NCBI GenBank assembly: GCA_030531305.1 | Contig: JAUNNT010000011.1 | Span: forward strand, 1 to 42,717 | Source of the DNA: Akkermansia sp. | GTDB lineage: Bacteria; Verrucomicrobiota; Verrucomicrobiia; Verrucomicrobiales; Akkermansiaceae | DNA: 42,717 bases | Direction: 5' to 3' | Shown here: positions 21,754 through 29,349 of the stretch, one piece after another | How the letters are laid out: each line of letters opens with the position of its first letter | Numbering within the stretch: position 1 is the first letter of the stretch | Program-made: the position numbers and the translations under genes | The notes under the pieces: model-generated | Database searches by the model: none | The model's input: only the letters and a program-made list of their open reading frames with translations | Told to the model about the DNA's origin: nothing

Positions 21754-22989
21754 TCGGGCTTCCGGCAAGTGTTCCCAGCTGGTGGTGTAGGGCTGAGTGA
21801 CGTATGCCTTGTTCCAGAAGGTGCGCTCGGAGTGGTTGGCGAAATGGACGTTGTGGCCCTGCTGCTGGAGGGAGTCCAGCACCTGCATGAGCGGGGAGGG
21901 CGCGGCGTCGGGGGCGTCGAAGGTGGGCTGCACGCTGTCGGCGGATTGCAGGTTGGCGAGCATCACGCCCACCTTGCGGTAGGGGTAGCCGGGGCGGTAG
22001 ATTTGTTTCAGCAGCTCGCCCGCGGCGTGGGAGAACACGCGCGTGTCGTCCGTGGGGGCGGGCAGGTTGCAGCCGGCCTCGTTGGCGTACAGGCTGCCGG
22101 CGTCCTCGAAGCGCGAGGTGCGCAGGATGACGTAGAGCGACGACGCCATGAGCCCCTCCGAGCGCAGGATGCGGCCCGCCTTCTCCACGAAGCGGCAGAG
22201 GGAATCCCGCAGCGGCTCCAGCTCCTTGATGCCTTCTTGCAGCGTGCGTGTCACCATCACCTGGGTGCGGTTTTCCTCCGCGCCCTCCACGGTGTCCAGG
22301 CAGGATGTGCCGCGCAGCTCCAGCGCCAGGCGCTCGCCGTGCACGCCGAAGGCCGCGCGCAGGCGCGCCAAATCCGCATTCGCCAGCTGTGCGGCGGTGA
22401 TGATGCCCATGGCCTTCATGCGCGGCGCCAGGCGGCGTCCCACGCCCCACACCTCGCCCACGGGCGTCCTCTCCAGCAGGGGTTGCCAAGCATCCGGCTC
22501 GGTGAGGGCGAGCACGCCGTTGTGGCGGGCGTCGTGCTTGGCGGTTTCGTTCGCCAGTTTGGCGAGCGTGCGCGTGGGGGCAATCCCGGTGCTGACGGTG
22601 AGCCCGGTCCAGCGGAGGATGCGGCGGCGCACCTCGCGGCAGAGCGGCAGCCAGTCGTGGCCGTCGTCGCCGAAGCTGAAGGCCTCGTCGATGCTGTACT
22701 GCTCCACGTTCGGCAAGGATTCCTCCAGGATGGAGATCATGCGGGCGGAGAGGTCGCCGTAAAGGGCGAAGTTGGCGGAGCAGACCACCGCGCGCGCACG
22801 CTCCAGGCGGTCGCGGCACTTGAAGTACGGCTCGCCCATCTGGATGCCCGCCGCCTTGGCCTCCGGGCTGCGGGAAATCACGCAGCCGTCGTTGTTGGAC
22901 AGCACCACCAGCGGGCGGCGCCGCCAATCCGGGCGGAACACCTGCTCGCAACTGGCGAAAAAGTTGTTGCAGTCGAAAAGGAGGTACAT
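21751..22989 (-). CDS. umuC: Y-family DNA polymerase, UmuC type
   Basis: A 412-residue translesion polymerase catalytic subunit. Metal-binding residues are D6 in LLFDCNNFFASCE and D101-E102 in YSIDEAFSFG; the steric-gate region FFASCE and the UmuC-specific RPLVVLSNNDGCVISRS are present. The helix-hairpin-helix and little-finger regions follow, and the extended C-terminal part is typical of UmuC rather than DinB. No umuD lies beside it; the gene instead follows an L,D-transpeptidase by 11 nt on the same strand. No LexA box was recognised. The stop abuts a heptamer repeat. Confidence 0.92.
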   Translation of the reverse strand: MYLLFDCNNFFASCEQVFRPDWRRRPLVVLSNNDGCVISRSPEAKAAGIQMGEPYFKCRDRLERARAVVCSANFALYGDLSARMISILEESLPNVEQYSIDEAFSFGDDGHDWLPLCREVRRRILRWTGLTVSTGIAPTRTLAKLANETAKHDARHNGVLALTEPDAWQPLLERTPVGEVWGVGRRLAPRMKAMGIITAAQLANADLARLRAAFGVHGERLALELRGTSCLDTVEGAEENRTQVMVTRTLQEGIKELEPLRDSLCRFVEKAGRILRSEGLMASSLYVILRTSRFEDAGSLYANEAGCNLPAPTDDTRVFSHAAGELLKQIYRPGYPYRKVGVMLANLQSADSVQPTFDAPDAAPSPLMQVLDSLQQQGHNVHFANHSERTFWNKAYVTQPYTTSWEHLPEAR

Positions 22990-23000
22990 AGGGCAGGGGG

Positions 23001-23900
23001 TCAACGCTTGCGGCGGCGCCCGCTGTTCATGGGCTTGGGCGGCTTGGGCTTGGCCTCCGTGGAATCGTGGTACACGAACACCGGCGTGCCTACCTCGCAT
23101 TCCTTGAACAGGCGCTGCGCCGTGGTGGAGCTCAGGCGGATGCAGCCGTGCGACGCCGGATAGCCCATGAGCGGCCCCTGGTGCAGGCCTACGCCGTCCA
23201 TCGTGAGCCGCAGGAAGAACGGCATGCTGGCGGAGTTGTACAAATTGGACCTGTGGTACCTGTCTTTCTCGAGGATGCGGTAGTGGCCCTGCGGCGTGGG
23301 GGTGGATTTCTTGCCGCTGCACAGAGAGAAGTTCATCAGCTCCTCCGTGCCGTTCATGTAGAACCCGTGCTGGATGGCCAGGTTGATGCGGATGTGCCTG
23401 CCGCGCTTGTCGATGCGTTCCAGCTGCTCCGCATACTGCCTGTTGAAGGCCTTGGCTGCCTTGTAGCACTCCCAGCATTCCGTGTCCATGGCGCTGCGGC
23501 GCGCGCGGCGCATCAGGTGGCGCTGGTTCTCCGTGAGCGCGGAGCCGTCCGCCTTCTGCTCAGCCGTGGGCGACAAATCTTCCGGGTAGAGGTAGCTCCT
23601 GCCGTTCTTGCTCGGGCGCGGCAGCTGCATGGCCGTCACCATCTGCGCGGGCGTGAGCTTCCAGCTTTTCTGGATGGTTATTTCCACCGGCATGTAGCGG
23701 CGGTGCGACATGGCGCTCGACGGCTCGCGGAACACGATGGCGTACCCCTCCGGCGTGTACTCCGGCGCGGGCGCCTCCTCCACAGCCTCCACCATCTCCG
23801 CCGTGTCGTCGTCTTGCAACGCGGTCTCACTTTCCTGCGCCGCTGCTCCCCAAGGCACCGCCGCCGCCACCATACACGCTATGTCTCGCACTCGCAGCAT
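23001..23900 (-). CDS. L,D-transpeptidase (YkuD family)
   Basis: A 299-residue exported protein with signal peptide MLRVRDIACMVAAAVPWGAAAQ. The YkuD catalytic motif lies at about residues 243-256 as GYPASHGCIRLS with H251 and the nucleophile C253, preceded by GPLMGYPAS. It would form 3-3 peptidoglycan crosslinks or attach proteins to peptidoglycan. The region between about 25 and 140 has no recognised domain and is rich in charged residues. The tail is very basic (KPKPPKPMNSGRRRKR). umuC starts 11 nt after the stop, so the two are probably transcribed together, which is an unusual pairing. Confidence 0.88.
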   Translation of the reverse strand: MLRVRDIACMVAAAVPWGAAAQESETALQDDDTAEMVEAVEEAPAPEYTPEGYAIVFREPSSAMSHRRYMPVEITIQKSWKLTPAQMVTAMQLPRPSKNGRSYLYPEDLSPTAEQKADGSALTENQRHLMRRARRSAMDTECWECYKAAKAFNRQYAEQLERIDKRGRHIRINLAIQHGFYMNGTEELMNFSLCSGKKSTPTPQGHYRILEKDRYHRSNLYNSASMPFFLRLTMDGVGLHQGPLMGYPASHGCIRLSSTTAQRLFKECEVGTPVFVYHDSTEAKPKPPKPMNSGRRRKR

Positions 23901-23924
23901 TCGACAAAGTCTTTTCTCTCCCGC

Positions 23925-23953
23925 ACTTTATCAACATTTCAGAACCATTGCAA
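23925..23953 (-). promoter_or_regulatory. Promoter of the L,D-transpeptidase-umuC unit
   Basis: On the minus strand TTGCAA (23953-23948), 17 bp, TAAAGT (23930-23925), with the start codon 24 nt on. GGGAGAGAAAA in the leader could serve as a ribosome binding site. Confidence 0.5.
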
Positions 23954-24005
23954 GACAAAACCTCCAGCCGTTCGGCTTGAAAACGGTTGCTGTGGGCAAA
24001 TGAGA

Positions 24006-24034
24006 GGGGCATGCCGCGGTGTGCGGCATGCCCC
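24006..24034 (-). terminator. Hairpin after the two-gene secreted-protein operon
   Basis: GGGGCATGCCGC (24006-24017) and GCGGCATGCCCC (24023-24034) form a perfect 12-bp stem. No T-run follows in either direction, so it may stabilise the 3' end rather than terminate alone. Confidence 0.55.
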
Positions 24035-24060
24035 GTGGGTTGATACAAGGGGGATAACGG

Positions 24061-24516
24061 TTAGATGGCGGGCTGCTGGGGCGCGCCGTCCTGCGGGCCG
24101 GGGCCGATGGAGACGATGGTGGAGAGGGCGGTCTCCAGCTCCTTGCAGCCGTAGCACGCGGGATCCATCATCATGAGCACGGCTATTTTGGCCAGGCCCT
24201 GGGCGATGGCTTCCTCCTGGCCGCTCTGCTTGACCTTGTCGGAGAGGGCCTGCTCCACTTCCGCGCTGGGCTGGCCGATGGCCTTGGATTCCTCCTCCAC
24301 GGCCTTGATCTCGTCGAGGGCGGCCTGCACCTGGGGCACGGCGGCTTCGGCGGTGGCCTTGTCCGTCACGGGTGCCACGGCCTTGCAAAGCTCGGTGAGG
24401 GCGGCAATCTGGCGGTCCATCAGTTGGGAGAACTTGGCCACTTCCGCGGAGTCGGCGAATGCCGGGGCAACCATGACCACGGCGGCGAATACTGTAGCAA
24501 TTGCGTTCTTAATCAT
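24061..24516 (-). CDS. Secreted protein with one copy of the DKATA/CYG domain
   Basis: A 151-residue protein of unknown function. A signal peptide (MIKNAIATVFAAVVMVAPAFA) is followed by a single helical domain of about 110 residues. VTDKATAEAA (50-59) and DPACYGCKELETALSTIVSI (118-137) match both domains of the neighbouring larger protein. C44, C121 and C124 may form a disulphide or bind something in the periplasm. The ATG at 24516 gives the signal peptide; the gene starts 22 nt after the stop of the two-domain paralogue, so the pair form an operon. No function is proposed. Confidence 0.7.
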   Translation of the reverse strand: MIKNAIATVFAAVVMVAPAFADSAEVAKFSQLMDRQIAALTELCKAVAPVTDKATAEAAVPQVQAALDEIKAVEEESKAIGQPSAEVEQALSDKVKQSGQEEAIAQGLAKIAVLMMMDPACYGCKELETALSTIVSIGPGPQDGAPQQPAI

Positions 24517-24538
24517 ATTTTTGTATGGGGGTGAGGTG

Positions 24539-25540
24539 TTACTGCTGCTGCATGGGGGCGAGGATGGCGGAGGGGGCTTGTTCCTCGTACTCTTCCCCGT
24601 CGTATTCCTGGTTGTAGGCGGGCTGCGGTGCGGGTTGCTGCTGCTGCACGGCGGGCTGCGGTGCAGGTGCGGGCTGCTCCTCAACGGGTTGCTGCGGGGC
24701 TTCCTCCTGGATTTCCTCCACGGTCACGATGTTGGCGAGCGTGGCGGAGAGAGCCTCCGAACCGTACAGGGCGGGTTCCGCTTCCAGCAGGTTTTCCAGT
24801 ATGTCGGAAAGGGTGTTGATTTCCTCGGTCTGTGCAATCTGCACGCCCACGAAATCCGCCAGCTCGTCGGAGTTCTCCGCCTGGTCGTACAGCGGCAGGA
24901 TGGTGGCGATCACCTGCGCCGCCTGCGGCGCGGCGGCATCCGCGGATGCCTTGTCGTGCACGCCTTCAAGCACGGCGGCCAGGTTGCGGTAGCCTTCCAG
25001 GATGGCGGCCGCGGTCTGCTGGGCGGCGTTGTTCTGGGGGTTCACGGCTTGCGGCTGGGGTTCGGGCTGGGGCTGCTGCACCACGGGTTCGGGCTGCGGT
25101 TGGGGTTCCGGCTGTGCGGCGGGCTGCTCCTCCGGCTGGGCCTGGCGGATGGTGACCACCGGGGCCAGGGCCTTGAGCATGGCTTCCGAGCCGTAGCAGG
25201 GGTTGGTGTTCATCAGCATGGGCATGAGCGCGTTCACCTGCGCCTGCCGCATGGCCTCGATGTCCTGCGCGAAGTCTGGTGCGTACCCCGCAAGGTCGTT
25301 GAGCAGCTTGAGCTGCACGATGATTTCTCCCACCTCGCGAGCGGCGGCATCCGCGGTGGCCTTGTCGGTCACGCCTTGCAGGACGTCCACCAGTGCGTTG
25401 GTGGTGATGCCCATCTGGTTGATGATGCTCTGGGCGGCGGAGGCGGGTGTGCTCTGCTGCTGCGGTTGCTGCGCGGGCTGCTGGGCGATTGCCGGCATGC
25501 ACGCGAGGGCAGCCAGTGTCAGGATGGTCTGGGTCTTCAT
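24539..25540 (-). CDS. Secreted protein with two copies of the DKATA/CYG domain
   Basis: A 333-residue protein of unknown function. After a signal peptide (MKTQTILTLAALACMPAIAQ) come two homologous helical domains, about 37-131 and 175-275, joined by a Pro/Gln repeat linker (132-170) and ended by an acidic Pro/Gln tail. Each domain has an early DKATADAA or DKASADAA motif and a late P-x-x-Y-G-S-E-x-L motif (NPCYGSEAMLKAL and EPALYGSEALSATL) followed by a short I/V-rich strand. The single-domain paralogue is next downstream. The first domain keeps a cysteine in the CYG motif; the second has lost it (ALYG). The domain is not one I recognise. Confidence 0.7.
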   Translation of the reverse strand: MKTQTILTLAALACMPAIAQQPAQQPQQQSTPASAAQSIINQMGITTNALVDVLQGVTDKATADAAAREVGEIIVQLKLLNDLAGYAPDFAQDIEAMRQAQVNALMPMLMNTNPCYGSEAMLKALAPVVTIRQAQPEEQPAAQPEPQPQPEPVVQQPQPEPQPQAVNPQNNAAQQTAAAILEGYRNLAAVLEGVHDKASADAAAPQAAQVIATILPLYDQAENSDELADFVGVQIAQTEEINTLSDILENLLEAEPALYGSEALSATLANIVTVEEIQEEAPQQPVEEQPAPAPQPAVQQQQPAPQPAYNQEYDGEEYEEQAPSAILAPMQQQ

Positions 25541-25572
25541 AACGTGAAAACGGTTGAGGTTGATATACATGT

Positions 25573-25601
25573 ATTCTGCGTGGCTTCCCGTTGGATGTCA
25601 A
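25573..25601 (-). promoter_or_regulatory. Promoter of the DKATA-domain operon
   Basis: On the minus strand a perfect TTGACA (25601-25596), 17 bp, CAGAAT (25578-25573). A palindromic ATACATGTAT follows in the leader of about 26 nt. Confidence 0.55.
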
Positions 25602-25614
25602 GCAGATAACGCGT

Positions 25615-26637
25615 TTACAGCTCCACTTCGCGAATCCAGCCCTCCGGGCCCTCAATGCGCCCGTACTGGATGCCCGTGAGCGTGTCGTACAGCTCCTGGC
25701 ACACGGGGCCCATTTTCTCCATGCCGCTGGGCAGCAGGATGTCCTTCCCATGGTCGTGGATGCGCCCCACCGGGGAGAGCACCGCCGCCGTGCCGCACAG
25801 GCCGCACTCCGCCATGTCGCGCACCTCGTCCAGCGTGATGTGCCGCTCCTCCACCTCCATGCCCAGGATATAGGCTGCCACGTGCATGAGCGAGCGGCGG
25901 CAGACGGAGGGCAGGATGGTGTCGGACTTGGGGGTGACGAGCTTGCCGTCCTTGGTGATGAAGATGAAGTTGGCGCCGCCCGTTTCCTCCACGTAGGTGC
26001 GGGTGGCGGAGTCGAGGTACAGGTTTTCGGTGAACCCGAGCTTGTGGGCCTCCTCGATGGCGTACAGGCTCATGGCGTAGTTGAGGCCGGCCTTGATGTG
26101 GCCGGTGCCGTGGGGCGCGGCGCGGTCGTAGTCCGTCACGCGGATGCTGATGGGCTTGGCACCGCCGCGGAAGTACGGCCCGGCGGGCGTGCCGAACACG
26201 CGGAATTGGAACTCCGTGGCCGGGGCCACACCCAGCACCGCATCCGTGCCGAACATGAACGGCCGCAGGTAGAAGGACGCACCCGTGCCGTACGGCGGCA
26301 CGTAGTCCGCATTCGCGCGGACGGTCTGCAGGATGGCGTCCACGAACTGCTGCTCTGGGAAGGGAGGCATCACCAGGCGGCGGGCGGACTCCACCATGCG
26401 CGCCGCGTTCAGGTCCGGGCGGAAGGTCACCAGGCGGCCGTCCACCGTGCGGTAGGCTTTCAGGCCCTCGAAGATGGTCTGCGCGTACTGCAGCACGCCT
26501 GCGGACTCGCACAGCGCCACCGTGCCGTCCTCCGTCAGGCAGCCGGTGTCCCAGGAGCCGTCCTTGTAGTTGGAGACGTAGCGCTTGGGGGTCTTGATGT
26601 ATCCGAACCCGAGATTCTTCCAATCGATGTTTTCCAT
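25615..26637 (-). CDS. ilvE: Branched-chain amino acid aminotransferase
   Basis: A 340-residue fold-type IV PLP enzyme that interconverts leucine, isoleucine and valine with their keto acids. The PLP lysine lies in GTGHIKAGLNYAMSL, and YVEETGGANFIFI and CGLCGTAAVLSPVG are family signatures; the length and the LYLRPFMFGTD-like region fit the larger BCAT group (eukaryotic/IlvE II type) rather than the 300-residue E. coli form. Start at 26637 (MENIDWKNLGFGYIKT) is chosen from the family; a longer frame adds residues encoded by the leader hairpins. Confidence 0.93.
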   Translation of the reverse strand: MENIDWKNLGFGYIKTPKRYVSNYKDGSWDTGCLTEDGTVALCESAGVLQYAQTIFEGLKAYRTVDGRLVTFRPDLNAARMVESARRLVMPPFPEQQFVDAILQTVRANADYVPPYGTGASFYLRPFMFGTDAVLGVAPATEFQFRVFGTPAGPYFRGGAKPISIRVTDYDRAAPHGTGHIKAGLNYAMSLYAIEEAHKLGFTENLYLDSATRTYVEETGGANFIFITKDGKLVTPKSDTILPSVCRRSLMHVAAYILGMEVEERHITLDEVRDMAECGLCGTAAVLSPVGRIHDHGKDILLPSGMEKMGPVCQELYDTLTGIQYGRIEGPEGWIREVEL

Positions 26638-26659
26638 GGCAAGATAATGTGGTGAACTT

Positions 26660-26714
26660 GCAGGCGTGCCGCCTGCGCGCGGCACACCCTACCACACATG
26701 CCGCCGATTGTCAA
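26660..26714 (-). promoter_or_regulatory. ilvE promoter and leader with competing hairpins
   Basis: On the minus strand TTGACA (26714-26709), 17 bp, TAGGGT (26691-26686) gives a leader of about 45 nt. Within it two stems exclude each other: 26660-26665 with 26671-26676 (GCAGGC/GCCTGC) and 26666-26672 with 26679-26685 (GTGCCGC/GCGGCAC). No leader peptide rich in Leu, Ile or Val was found. Confidence 0.45.
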
Positions 26715-26729
26715 ATTTTCATTCCGAGC

Positions 26730-26758
26730 TTGCCCCACCGCGCCCCTTGCGCTACAAT
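26730..26758 (+). promoter_or_regulatory. Promoter of the epimerase gene
   Basis: TTGCCC (26730-26735), 17 bp, TACAAT (26753-26758), with 26 nt to the ATG at 26785. It is divergent from the ilvE promoter and is one of the few here that leaves a leader of ordinary length. Confidence 0.6.
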
Positions 26759-26784
26759 GGGCGAGTAACTTTATTTTATCCACC

Positions 26785-27708
26785 ATGAAAGTACTCATCA
26801 CCGGCGGTGCCGGATTCATCGGTTCACACATCGCGGAGCATTACCAGGGCATTGCGGACGAGGTCCGCGTGCTGGACAACTTCCGCACGGGCTACAAGAA
26901 AAACCTGGACGGCCTGAAGGTCACGCTGTTCGAGGGTTCCATCACGGACCGCGAGCTGGTGGCGAAGGCCATCGAGGGCGTGGACTACGTGTTCCACATG
27001 GCCGCTCTGGTGAGCGTGCCGGAATCCATGACCAAGATCCGCGAGTGCATCGACCTGAACGTGAACGGTCTGCTCGTGGTGCTGGAGGAGGCCGCCAAGG
27101 CCAAGGTGAAGAAGGTGGTGCTGGCTTCCTCCGCCGCCATCTACGGCGACAACCCCGTGGTGCCCAAGGTGGAGACCATGTACCCGGAACCCAAGAGCCC
27201 CTACGGCATCACCAAGCTGGACGGCGAGTACTACCTGGAGATGTTCCGCACCACAGGCCAGGTCAACACCGGCGTCTGCCGCTTCTTCAACGTCTTCGGC
27301 CCCCGCCAGGATCCCAAGGGCGCCTACGCCGCCGCCGTCCCCATCTTCATGGAGAAGGCCATCAAGGGCGAGGACATCACCGTCTTCGGCGACGGCGAGC
27401 AGACCCGCGACTTCATCTACGTCAAGGACATTGTGGGCGGCCTCACCTACGTGGCCGAGCACCCGGAGGTCACCGGCGTGAACAACGTCGGCTACGGCGG
27501 ACAGATCACCATCAACAAGCTCGCGGAGGTCATCATCGAGGCCGCCGGTTCCTCCTCCAAGATTGTGCACCTGCCGGAGCGCCCCGGCGATGTGAAGCAC
27601 TCCCGCGCCTGCGCCGACAAGCTGCGCGCCGCCGGATGGACTCCCAAGCACACGCTGGAGGAAGGCCTGAAGGTGACGCTGGAGTACTTCAAGAGCGTCA
27701 CCAAGTGA
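26785..27708 (+). CDS. NAD-dependent nucleotide-sugar epimerase (GalE/UDP-GlcNAc 4-epimerase type)
   Basis: A 307-residue extended short-chain dehydrogenase. The NAD-binding GGAGFIGSHIAEH is at residues 7-19, the catalytic Ser in VVLASSAAIYG, and the Tyr-Lys pair in SPYGITKLDGEYY. The late motif CRFFNVFGPRQDP is shared by UDP-glucose and UDP-N-acetylglucosamine 4-epimerases. Which hexose it acts on cannot be told by eye. The length is shorter than classical GalE (about 338) and closer to the WbpP or archaeal-type group. A supply role for cell-surface glycans is inferred. A heptamer repeat and a terminator follow. Confidence 0.85.
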   Translation: MKVLITGGAGFIGSHIAEHYQGIADEVRVLDNFRTGYKKNLDGLKVTLFEGSITDRELVAKAIEGVDYVFHMAALVSVPESMTKIRECIDLNVNGLLVVLEEAAKAKVKKVVLASSAAIYGDNPVVPKVETMYPEPKSPYGITKLDGEYYLEMFRTTGQVNTGVCRFFNVFGPRQDPKGAYAAAVPIFMEKAIKGEDITVFGDGEQTRDFIYVKDIVGGLTYVAEHPEVTGVNNVGYGGQITINKLAEVIIEAAGSSSKIVHLPERPGDVKHSRACADKLRAAGWTPKHTLEEGLKVTLEYFKSVTK

Positions 27709-27714
27709 TTTACT

Positions 27715-27740
27715 GGGTACTATGTACTAGGTACTATTTT
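27715..27740 (+). repeat. Heptamer short tandem repeat KGTACTA (copy 2) after the epimerase stop
   Basis: GGTACTA TGTACTA GGTACTA, then TTTT, beginning 7 nt after the stop codon. The copy at the aroA stop has the order G, G, T for the first base, while here it is G, T, G; both end in TTTT and both read in the direction of the gene. Confidence 0.85.
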
Positions 27741-27742
27741 CG

Positions 27743-27770
27743 GGCGCCCGGAAGGGCGCCTGGATTTTTT
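27743..27770 (+). terminator. Terminator after the epimerase gene
   Basis: GGCGCCC (27743-27749), loop GGAA, GGGCGCC (27754-27760), then TGGATTTTTT. Confidence 0.85.
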
Positions 27771-27782
27771 GGAGGGCAGGGC

Positions 27783-28469
27783 ATGTGCGATGATGATGAA
27801 CAGCGGCGGTTGCGTGCGGCGGATTTGGAGGCGCTGGCCAAGAGGCGCCTGGCGGAGCTGCAGGCGGATGGCGAGGAGCTGCAGCCCGTGGTGGCAACCT
27901 CGCGCAAGCTCGCGGAGCATTTTTGGGGAAGCGCGTGGATGAAGCACCTCGCGCGCTGCGAGGCGGGCGGGCTGTGCCTGGCCCCCGGCCGCACCCTGCT
28001 GCGCCACGGCTGCGTGCTGGATTTGCGGCTCGCCCCCGGACTCGTCACAGCCAGGGTCAGCGCGCAGGAGCTTTACGAGGTGCGCCTGCAGCTCAAGCCT
28101 CTGGATGCGGAGCGCACCACCGCGCTGGCACAAAGCTGCCGCGGCCACATCGATTCCCTGGTCTCCCTCATGGGGGGCAGGGTGGACGCCGCCGTGCTGG
28201 AGCGCCTGTGCGACCCCGATTCCGGCCTGCTGCCCGAACCCGCGGACTGGCGCATGGGCTGCACCTGCCCGGACTGGGCTGAGCCGTGCCCCCACGCCGC
28301 CGCCGCCATCTACGCCGCAGGTGTGATGATCGACCGCGCCCCCGCGCTGCTTTTCACCCTGCGCGCGGTGGACCCCGCCGCCCTCATCCAAGGGGAGTTT
28401 GCCCGCCCCGCATCCTTCGACCCCGCCTCCCTCGCCGCCACTTTCGGGATCGACATCGACACCAAGTGA
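27783..28469 (+). CDS. SWIM zinc-finger protein
   Basis: A 228-residue cytoplasmic protein. A SWIM zinc finger (C-x-C...C-x-H) is at about residues 159-172 in GCTCPDWAEPCPHAAAAIY. The N-terminal FWGSAWMKHLARCE and RHGCVLDLRLAPGLVTARV match the segment that precedes SWIM fingers in proteins often encoded beside SNF2-family helicases. No helicase gene adjoins here, and nadK converges only 12 nt downstream. The RBS is strong (GGAGGGCAGGG directly before ATG 27783). DNA or protein binding is inferred from the finger only. Confidence 0.82.
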   Translation: MCDDDEQRRLRAADLEALAKRRLAELQADGEELQPVVATSRKLAEHFWGSAWMKHLARCEAGGLCLAPGRTLLRHGCVLDLRLAPGLVTARVSAQELYEVRLQLKPLDAERTTALAQSCRGHIDSLVSLMGGRVDAAVLERLCDPDSGLLPEPADWRMGCTCPDWAEPCPHAAAAIYAAGVMIDRAPALLFTLRAVDPAALIQGEFARPASFDPASLAATFGIDIDTK

Positions 28470-28481
28470 GGGGGATTCGGT

Positions 28482-29330
28482 TCACCAGCCCAGCTTGGCG
28501 CGCAGCCTGGCGCCGAACGTGGTGCCGCGCAGCGTGAGCAGACGCAGCGGGACGGGAGCCTTGGATACCACCAGGGCCTCGTTGTTGGCAATGCTGTGGG
28601 TGGAGCGCCCGTCCAGCGAGAAGATGGTGGATTCCCCGGCTCGGCCGCGGCGCTCCCGCGGGCGCATGGTGACGGTCACGCTGTCCGGCAGCACAACCGT
28701 TCGGATAGTGAGGCTGTGCGGGCAGATGGGCGTGATGCACAGCACGCCCGCCGCGGGGGACACCAGCGGGCCGCCCGCCGCAAGCGAGTACGCCGTGGAA
28801 CCCGTGGGGGTGGCCACCAGCACGCCGTCGGAGTGGTACTTGTTGAGCAGCTCGCCGTCCACCTCCACATCCACGTCTATCATCTTGCCTGTTTCCGCGC
28901 GCATGAGGGCCACCTCGTTGAGGGCCACGTGCGCGTGCTCCGCAAAATCCGTGCCGCTGAACCCCGCGCGCCGCGCCTGCAGAATCGCGCGTTCCTCCAC
29001 GCGGTAGTCGCCGCTTGCCAGCGCATGCACCAGCTCCGCCACCTCGTCGCGCCCGCAGGCGGTCAGGAACCCCAGGTGCCCCAGGTTCACGCCGCCCAGG
29101 ACGATGTCCTTGCGAACGGCCTCCTGCACGGCGTTGAGCATGGAGCCGTCACCCCCGAAACACAGCAGCATGTCCGGCGCGGGCAGGGATGCGTCCTCCC
29201 GCGTGTGCGGGCCGATTTCATACGCGGAGATGCCCGCGGCGGCGCATTCCTCCGCAAACACCTGCAGCGCCTGCATGCACTCCGGCGTGCGGTAGGCGGC
29301 CAGGATGCCGATGGCGGTGGGCGTCTTCAT
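28482..29330 (-). CDS. nadK: NAD kinase
   Basis: A 282-residue enzyme that phosphorylates NAD to NADP. The family motifs are CFGGDGSMLNA (GGDG 59-62), GVNLGHLGFL, LNEVALMR and VATPTGSTAYSLAAGGPLV. The start MKTPTAIGILAAYR at 29330 matches NadK proteins; a longer frame from 29369 reads back into argB. It follows argB by 19 nt and may share its transcript (corA-argB-nadK, all leftward). Confidence 0.95.
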   Translation of the reverse strand: MKTPTAIGILAAYRTPECMQALQVFAEECAAAGISAYEIGPHTREDASLPAPDMLLCFGGDGSMLNAVQEAVRKDIVLGGVNLGHLGFLTACGRDEVAELVHALASGDYRVEERAILQARRAGFSGTDFAEHAHVALNEVALMRAETGKMIDVDVEVDGELLNKYHSDGVLVATPTGSTAYSLAAGGPLVSPAAGVLCITPICPHSLTIRTVVLPDSVTVTMRPRERRGRAGESTIFSLDGRSTHSIANNEALVVSKAPVPLRLLTLRGTTFGARLRAKLGW

Positions 29331-29349
29331 GCGGATACGGCAAAAGGGG

